Below are positions 60,316 through 64,000 of a stretch of 64,000 nucleotides of DNA, one piece after another. The stretch covers positions 3,459,370-3,523,369 of the forward strand of contig NZ_CP044399.1 in NCBI RefSeq assembly GCF_008931805.1. The letters run 5' to 3'. The DNA comes from Moritella marina ATCC 15381 (GTDB lineage Bacteria; Pseudomonadota; Gammaproteobacteria; Enterobacterales; Moritellaceae). Each line of letters opens with the position of its first letter. Within the stretch, counting starts at the first letter, position 1. The notes under the pieces are model-generated. The model had not been told where the DNA came from. It saw nothing but the letters and a program-made list of their open reading frames with translations, and did no database searches. A program made the position numbers and the translations under genes.

Positions 60316-60960
60316 ATGGAAAATATGACAGACATTAAAGCTAAACCTCGCCGAGGTAGACCACCCAAAGTAGCCCGTGAAAATACCGATACCCGCGCAA
60401 TGTTAATTCGCAGTGGTGTCGAAGTATTAACTGAGAGTGGCTTTGCCGCTGCAGGTATCGACGGTATCTTGAAAAAGGTCGGTGTACCAAAAGGATCTTT
60501 CTATCATTACTTTAAAAGTAAGGAAGATTTTGGTCAGGCAGTGATTGATAACTACGCTAGCTATTTTGCTGCTAAGCTGGATAAGTGCTTATTAGATGAA
60601 TCAATCGCACCATTACAGCGTATTGTGAAATTTGCCGATGGCGCTAAACAGGGCATCGTAAAGTTTGAATTCAAGCGTGGCTGTCTAGTCGGTAATTTAG
60701 GCCAAGAAGTGGCTATATTACCCGACAGTTATCGTCTTGTACTGCAAAACATCTTTGCCGTGTGGGAAAGTAAGATACAAGCCTGTTTAGAGGCTGCCAA
60801 GCAACAAGGTGATATAAAAAATGATATTAACTGCGCGCAGCAAGCTGAATTATTTTGGATTGGCTGGGAAGGTGCAGTGATGCGGGCTCGACTCGTACAA
60901 TCAGTGCAACCGTTAGATTTATATATCGCGATGTTTATTGCCAGTATCGCCACCAGCTAA
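60316..60960 (+). CDS. acuR: TetR-family transcriptional regulator, AcuR-like
   Basis: A 214-residue TetR repressor. The N-terminal basic arm (KPRRGRPPKV) is followed by the HTH (GIDGILKKVGVPKGSFYHYF, about residues 49-68) and a ligand domain of helical bundle type. It resembles AcuR, which controls acrylate/DMSP genes in Rhodobacter by responding to acrylate. The start may be the ATG at 60316 or 60325; the former has no clear ribosome site. It is followed 120 bp later by acuI, and the same palindrome lies in front of both. Confidence 0.85.
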   Translation: MENMTDIKAKPRRGRPPKVARENTDTRAMLIRSGVEVLTESGFAAAGIDGILKKVGVPKGSFYHYFKSKEDFGQAVIDNYASYFAAKLDKCLLDESIAPLQRIVKFADGAKQGIVKFEFKRGCLVGNLGQEVAILPDSYRLVLQNIFAVWESKIQACLEAAKQQGDIKNDINCAQQAELFWIGWEGAVMRARLVQSVQPLDLYIAMFIASIATS

Positions 60961-61050
60961 CATAATCATAGGTGTCTTGTTCTCTAGATTTCTTAACTCC
61001 TAGCTTAGGAATAACGAACAAGGCATTATTAAAATTTTTTTACATTTTAA

Positions 61051-61065
61051 TAGACGATCAGTCTA
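61051..61065. promoter_or_regulatory. Probable AcuR operator, acuI
   Basis: TAGACGATCAGTCTA, an inverted repeat matching the site before the regulator in 14 of 15 bases, lies 15 bp before the acuI start and directly upstream of its AGGAG ribosome site. Confidence 0.85.
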
Positions 61066-61080
61066 TATTAGGAGCTAAGC

Positions 61081-62064
61081 ATGTTTAAAGGTATTTTAAT
61101 CGAAAAAAATGACGACCAATATACAGCGTCAGTACAATCAATTGATGAATCACAACTGCCTGCTGGTGATGTCAGCATTGATGTTGCTTACAGCACGCTT
61201 AACTTTAAAGACGGTTTAGCAATCACAGGTAAAGGCCCAGTAGTACGCAGCTTCCCTATGGTGCCAGGTATCGATCTTGTTGGTACTGTGACGCAAAGCA
61301 ACAGCGATAAATTCCAAGCTGGCGATCAAGTATTATTAAACGGTTTCGGTGTTGGTGAAAAACATTGGGGTGGCCTGGCAGAAAAAGCCCGCCTAAACAG
61401 TGATTGGTTAATCAAATTACCAGCAGGCTTAACGGCTAAACAAGCAATGGCAATCGGTACAGCTGGTTATACTGCAATGTTATCAGTAATTGCCTTAGAA
61501 CGTCACGGCATCACACCTGAAAAAGGCGATGTATTAGTAACAGGCGCTAACGGTGGTGTGGGTAGCTTTGCGATCACAATCTTATCTAAACTCGGTTATA
61601 ACGTTATCGCATCAACAGGTCGTCCTGAAGAAGCGGATTACTTAAAAGCATTAGGCGCGTCAGAGATCATTGATCGCAATACCTTATCTGAAGCAGGCCG
61701 CCCTATGGTTAAAGAACGTTGGGCTGCAGCGGTTGATTCTGTGGGTAGCCATACACTAACAAATGTATGTGCAGGTCTTAAATATGGCGGTGTGGTAACG
61801 GCTTGTGGTCTAGCACAAGGTATGGATTTCCCTGCAAGTGTTGCACCTTTCATTTTACGTGGTATTACCTTAGCAGGTATCGACAGTGTAATGCGCCCTA
61901 TCGCGGACAGAGAAGAAGCATGGGCTCGTTTAGCAGAGATCCTAACCACTGATGACTTCACTTCTATCGGCACTGAAATCGGCTTAGAAGACGCAGTAGC
62001 AACGGCACATGATTTAATGGCCGGTAAAGTACGTGGTCGTGTATTGGTTAATATTCAAAAATAA
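61081..62064 (+). CDS. acuI: Acrylyl-CoA reductase AcuI (YhdH/AcuI family)
   Basis: NADPH-dependent medium-chain reductase that turns acryloyl-CoA into propionyl-CoA, protecting cells from acrylate and linked to DMSP breakdown. It lacks the zinc ligands of alcohol dehydrogenases and has the nucleotide-binding VTGANGGVGSFAITILSKLG (about residues 156-175) and the family start MFKGILIEKND. NFKDGLAITGKGPVVRSFP is typical of YhdH/AcuI. Length is 327 residues (E. coli YhdH 324). An AGGAG ribosome site is present. Confidence 0.92.
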   Translation: MFKGILIEKNDDQYTASVQSIDESQLPAGDVSIDVAYSTLNFKDGLAITGKGPVVRSFPMVPGIDLVGTVTQSNSDKFQAGDQVLLNGFGVGEKHWGGLAEKARLNSDWLIKLPAGLTAKQAMAIGTAGYTAMLSVIALERHGITPEKGDVLVTGANGGVGSFAITILSKLGYNVIASTGRPEEADYLKALGASEIIDRNTLSEAGRPMVKERWAAAVDSVGSHTLTNVCAGLKYGGVVTACGLAQGMDFPASVAPFILRGITLAGIDSVMRPIADREEAWARLAEILTTDDFTSIGTEIGLEDAVATAHDLMAGKVRGRVLVNIQK

Positions 62065-62094
62065 TAACTAATTAAAACCGCTAATTAGAATGGC

Positions 62095-62126
62095 AAAAGG
62101 CGCATCACTTGATGCGCCTTTTCTTT
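62095..62126. terminator. Bidirectional terminator between acuI and the nucleotidase gene
   Basis: AAAAGGCGCATC and GATGCGCCTTTT pair around ACTT, followed by CTTT. The genes are convergent. Confidence 0.88.
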
Positions 62127-62181
62127 ATCCAAAATCACTTAAGCTGACTTTAAATCATTATCTATCTATTATCTAAGGTCA

Positions 62182-64000
62182 TTACTGCGCGCGATTAAAC
62201 GTCACCACTTCATAACCTAGCGGCGTTAACGTATTACGTTCACTATCAATGTAATTCATCACTGCTTGCGCATCGGTATTACATACTGTGTTATCCGCTT
62301 TACAGTTTGGCGCATCACCTTGGTAATTTACTTGGTACTTTTTACCAACCTTAACAATATTCTTTACTTTAAAACCGGTTAGTTTGCCATCTACGAATGC
62401 TAAATCAACACGTTTAGAACTGTTCTTCTGTGCTTCATACAGTGGCGTCCAACCGTCATTACCCGTCGCGTTATAATTATTTAACGCGACGTTGTAAGTT
62501 TTGCTTTCTTCAATCGCAGTCCATGATGGCGCAGCTTCAGTACCCGTCATCACTTCCACAAAATCAACTTTACCGGCTTTGTTCGCGACTGTTTCTGTGT
62601 AGCTATAGCGAATGTGACCGCCATACGGGAATTTACCTGCGTGTGAACCGGCCGCTAATGTTGCGCTTACCGTATCGTTAATCAGGGTTTTAATTACTTT
62701 ACCCGATACAGGAACAACTGACATAAAGTTAGCGAATGGCAGCATTTCTAACGACACGTTCCCTTGACGATATTCACCCGCTTCAATGTTGGTACGAATG
62801 CCACCAGCACCGATTAAGGCAAAATCAACTTTCATGCCCGTAACTTGTTGTACTTCAGCTGTATTAGCCCAGAAGTATTGGCCTTCCGCTAGGATAGGTG
62901 CAACATCAGAACCGTGTTTGTCACTGCCGCGATCACCCGGGCGACGTTCATGCTTTAACTCTACCGGTACTTGCGCAATTGTCTTGCCGTATGCTTGATT
63001 AACTGCAGGCTTGTAGTTCACATCAATACGTTGACGCATTGCCGCTTCTTCAGCGGTAATGGTGATGTTCTCAGCTTGGTCAATAAATTCAACCACATCT
63101 TGCGTCGCTACACTATCAAATTTCTCATCATCATGGCGTGATGGCTGTGAATAAAACTCATCGTTACTCAACAACACATTGTGTCCATTACAGTTAACAA
63201 TGTCGCCTTGTTGATTAAAGCTTACTTGTAAACGACCGATAGCTTGTGCATATTCACCCGCTTGTACAACACAAGTTTTGCCCATGTTATCTGGATTTTT
63301 AACTATCTGTGCATACGTGCCGTTATTGTGTAAACCTAGATTAGTGAAGTCACCTAGTAACGTATGTGAGTGACCACCGACGATCAAATCAATACCGTTT
63401 ACTTTACTGGCGACATCAACGTCTACCGCATTACCGATATGGGTTAACGCGATAATGTTGTTCACACCTTTGGCTTTCAACATATCAACGGTTGCTTGCG
63501 CAGAGGTCACCATGTTTAAGAATTTGATATCACCGGTATTCGGCGCGATATTTGGCATGTTATCGAGTGCTAAGCCAAATACAGCGACCAAGTCTTTATC
63601 TGTTGGTAGGTTATCTAAATCGCGAATAGCCGTTTTATTATTGCCATCAAATGCGTAAACCATGAAAGGGCGTAAATTGGTTTGGTCTTTTAAATCCGCA
63701 TCTTCACTGGCATCAATGTTTGCTGCTAATACAGGGAAATTAATATCACTGATAAATTGATTAAGCTTGGTATTGTTCAAATCAAATTCATGATTACCCA
63801 ATGCCATCGCATCGATACCGAATAGGCTTAAGATGTCTGCATTCATAGCGCCTTCATTCAACTTAAAGTACGCACTGCCCTGCCACGCATCACCACCGTG
63901 TAAGAATAAAAAGCTGTCATCATTTTGCTGCGCTTGTTCTTTGTAAGCATCAGACATAGTTTTCAAACGCGGATGACCGCCAAATTCGTTATATACAGTA
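62182..64000 (-). CDS. 5'-nucleotidase/UDP-sugar hydrolase family protein (5' end cut by window edge)
   Basis: A metallophosphatase plus 5'-nucleotidase C-terminal domain protein of the UshA/NutA type, usually periplasmic and used to scavenge nucleotides. Visible motifs are HGGDAWQGS, GNHEFDLN and GGHSHTLLGDF in the metallo domain, and the C-terminal substrate-binding domain with GAGGIRTNIEAGEYRQG and NNYNATGNDGW. The frame continues upstream to the window edge (YNEFGGHPRLKTMSD), so the first metal-binding motif and any signal peptide lie outside. Two late Cys pairs (CKADNTVC) suggest a disulfide. Confidence 0.88.
   Translation of the reverse strand, partial: TVYNEFGGHPRLKTMSDAYKEQAQQNDDSFLFLHGGDAWQGSAYFKLNEGAMNADILSLFGIDAMALGNHEFDLNNTKLNQFISDINFPVLAANIDASEDADLKDQTNLRPFMVYAFDGNNKTAIRDLDNLPTDKDLVAVFGLALDNMPNIAPNTGDIKFLNMVTSAQATVDMLKAKGVNNIIALTHIGNAVDVDVASKVNGIDLIVGGHSHTLLGDFTNLGLHNNGTYAQIVKNPDNMGKTCVVQAGEYAQAIGRLQVSFNQQGDIVNCNGHNVLLSNDEFYSQPSRHDDEKFDSVATQDVVEFIDQAENITITAEEAAMRQRIDVNYKPAVNQAYGKTIAQVPVELKHERRPGDRGSDKHGSDVAPILAEGQYFWANTAEVQQVTGMKVDFALIGAGGIRTNIEAGEYRQGNVSLEMLPFANFMSVVPVSGKVIKTLINDTVSATLAAGSHAGKFPYGGHIRYSYTETVANKAGKVDFVEVMTGTEAAPSWTAIEESKTYNVALNNYNATGNDGWTPLYEAQKNSSKRVDLAFVDGKLTGFKVKNIVKVGKKYQVNYQGDAPNCKADNTVCNTDAQAVMNYIDSERNTLTPLGYEVVTFNRAQ

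Noticed and set aside
63964-63966. TTG as the start of the nucleotidase gene
   Set aside because: The frame stays open to the window edge and the metallo domain needs more N-terminal sequence, so this Leu codon is internal.

Overview
The window is chromosomal DNA from an AT-rich gammaproteobacterium. Gene content and order closely follow the enterobacterial/vibrio backbone: relA-rlmD-barA, lepA-lepB-rnc-era-recO-pdxJ, rpoE-rseABC, sdhE-ygfX, fldB/xerD-dsbC-recJ-prfB-lysS, and tsaE-amiB-mutL-miaA-hfq-hflXKC beside queG, tRNA-Gly, orn, rsgA, psd and mscM. A marine, cold-adapted genus of the Moritella/Psychromonas/Shewanella kind is plausible from the AT-richness, the multi-copy tRNA array, FadL duplicates and an AcuR/AcuI acrylate module. 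The genus is inference. No phage, transposon, CRISPR array or rRNA operon was seen.

Layout. 1-6.5 kb: relA (cut by the left edge) and rlmD on the minus strand, then the BarA hybrid kinase on the plus strand. 6.5-7.9 kb: a LysR regulator divergent from a small YdhR-like monooxygenase, with a palindrome between them. 7.9-16.9 kb: a long minus-strand run, the sigma-E operon (with its own sigma-E-type promoter) followed by lepA-lepB-rnc-era-recO-pdxJ. 16.9-25.2 kb: nadB, a PhoD-like phosphatase, ygfX/sdhE, ygfZ, lysS and prfB, the last with an intact programmed +1 frameshift. 25.5-30.3 kb: a CBS-pair protein, recJ-dsbC-xerD and fldB. 30.4-39 kb: the hfq superoperon (tsaE to hflC). 39-42.7 kb: queG, a CPA1-type antiporter and a DUF4442 protein.

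42.9-44.1 kb holds nine identical tRNA-Gly(GCC) genes in tandem, followed by orn, rsgA, psd, an EamA transporter and mscM (to 51.5 kb). 51.5-54.5 kb gathers elongation factor P with both of its beta-lysylation enzymes (epmA, efp, epmB). 54.6-64 kb is more accessory: NADH dehydrogenase II, an unrecognised 116-residue protein, two tandem FadL-type outer-membrane proteins, the acuR-acuI pair with a matching 15-bp palindrome before each gene, and a 5'-nucleotidase family gene cut by the right edge.

Functionally most of the window is housekeeping: stringent response, envelope stress, protein export, translation and its quality control, DNA repair and RNA turnover. The parts most worth a second look are the tRNA amplification, the acuR/acuI operators, the FadL duplication with conserved upstream sequence, the LysR/monooxygenase pair, and departures from enterobacterial synteny (no nnr between queG and tsaE; a transporter gene between psd and mscM). 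I found no clear candidate for an entirely new multi-gene system.
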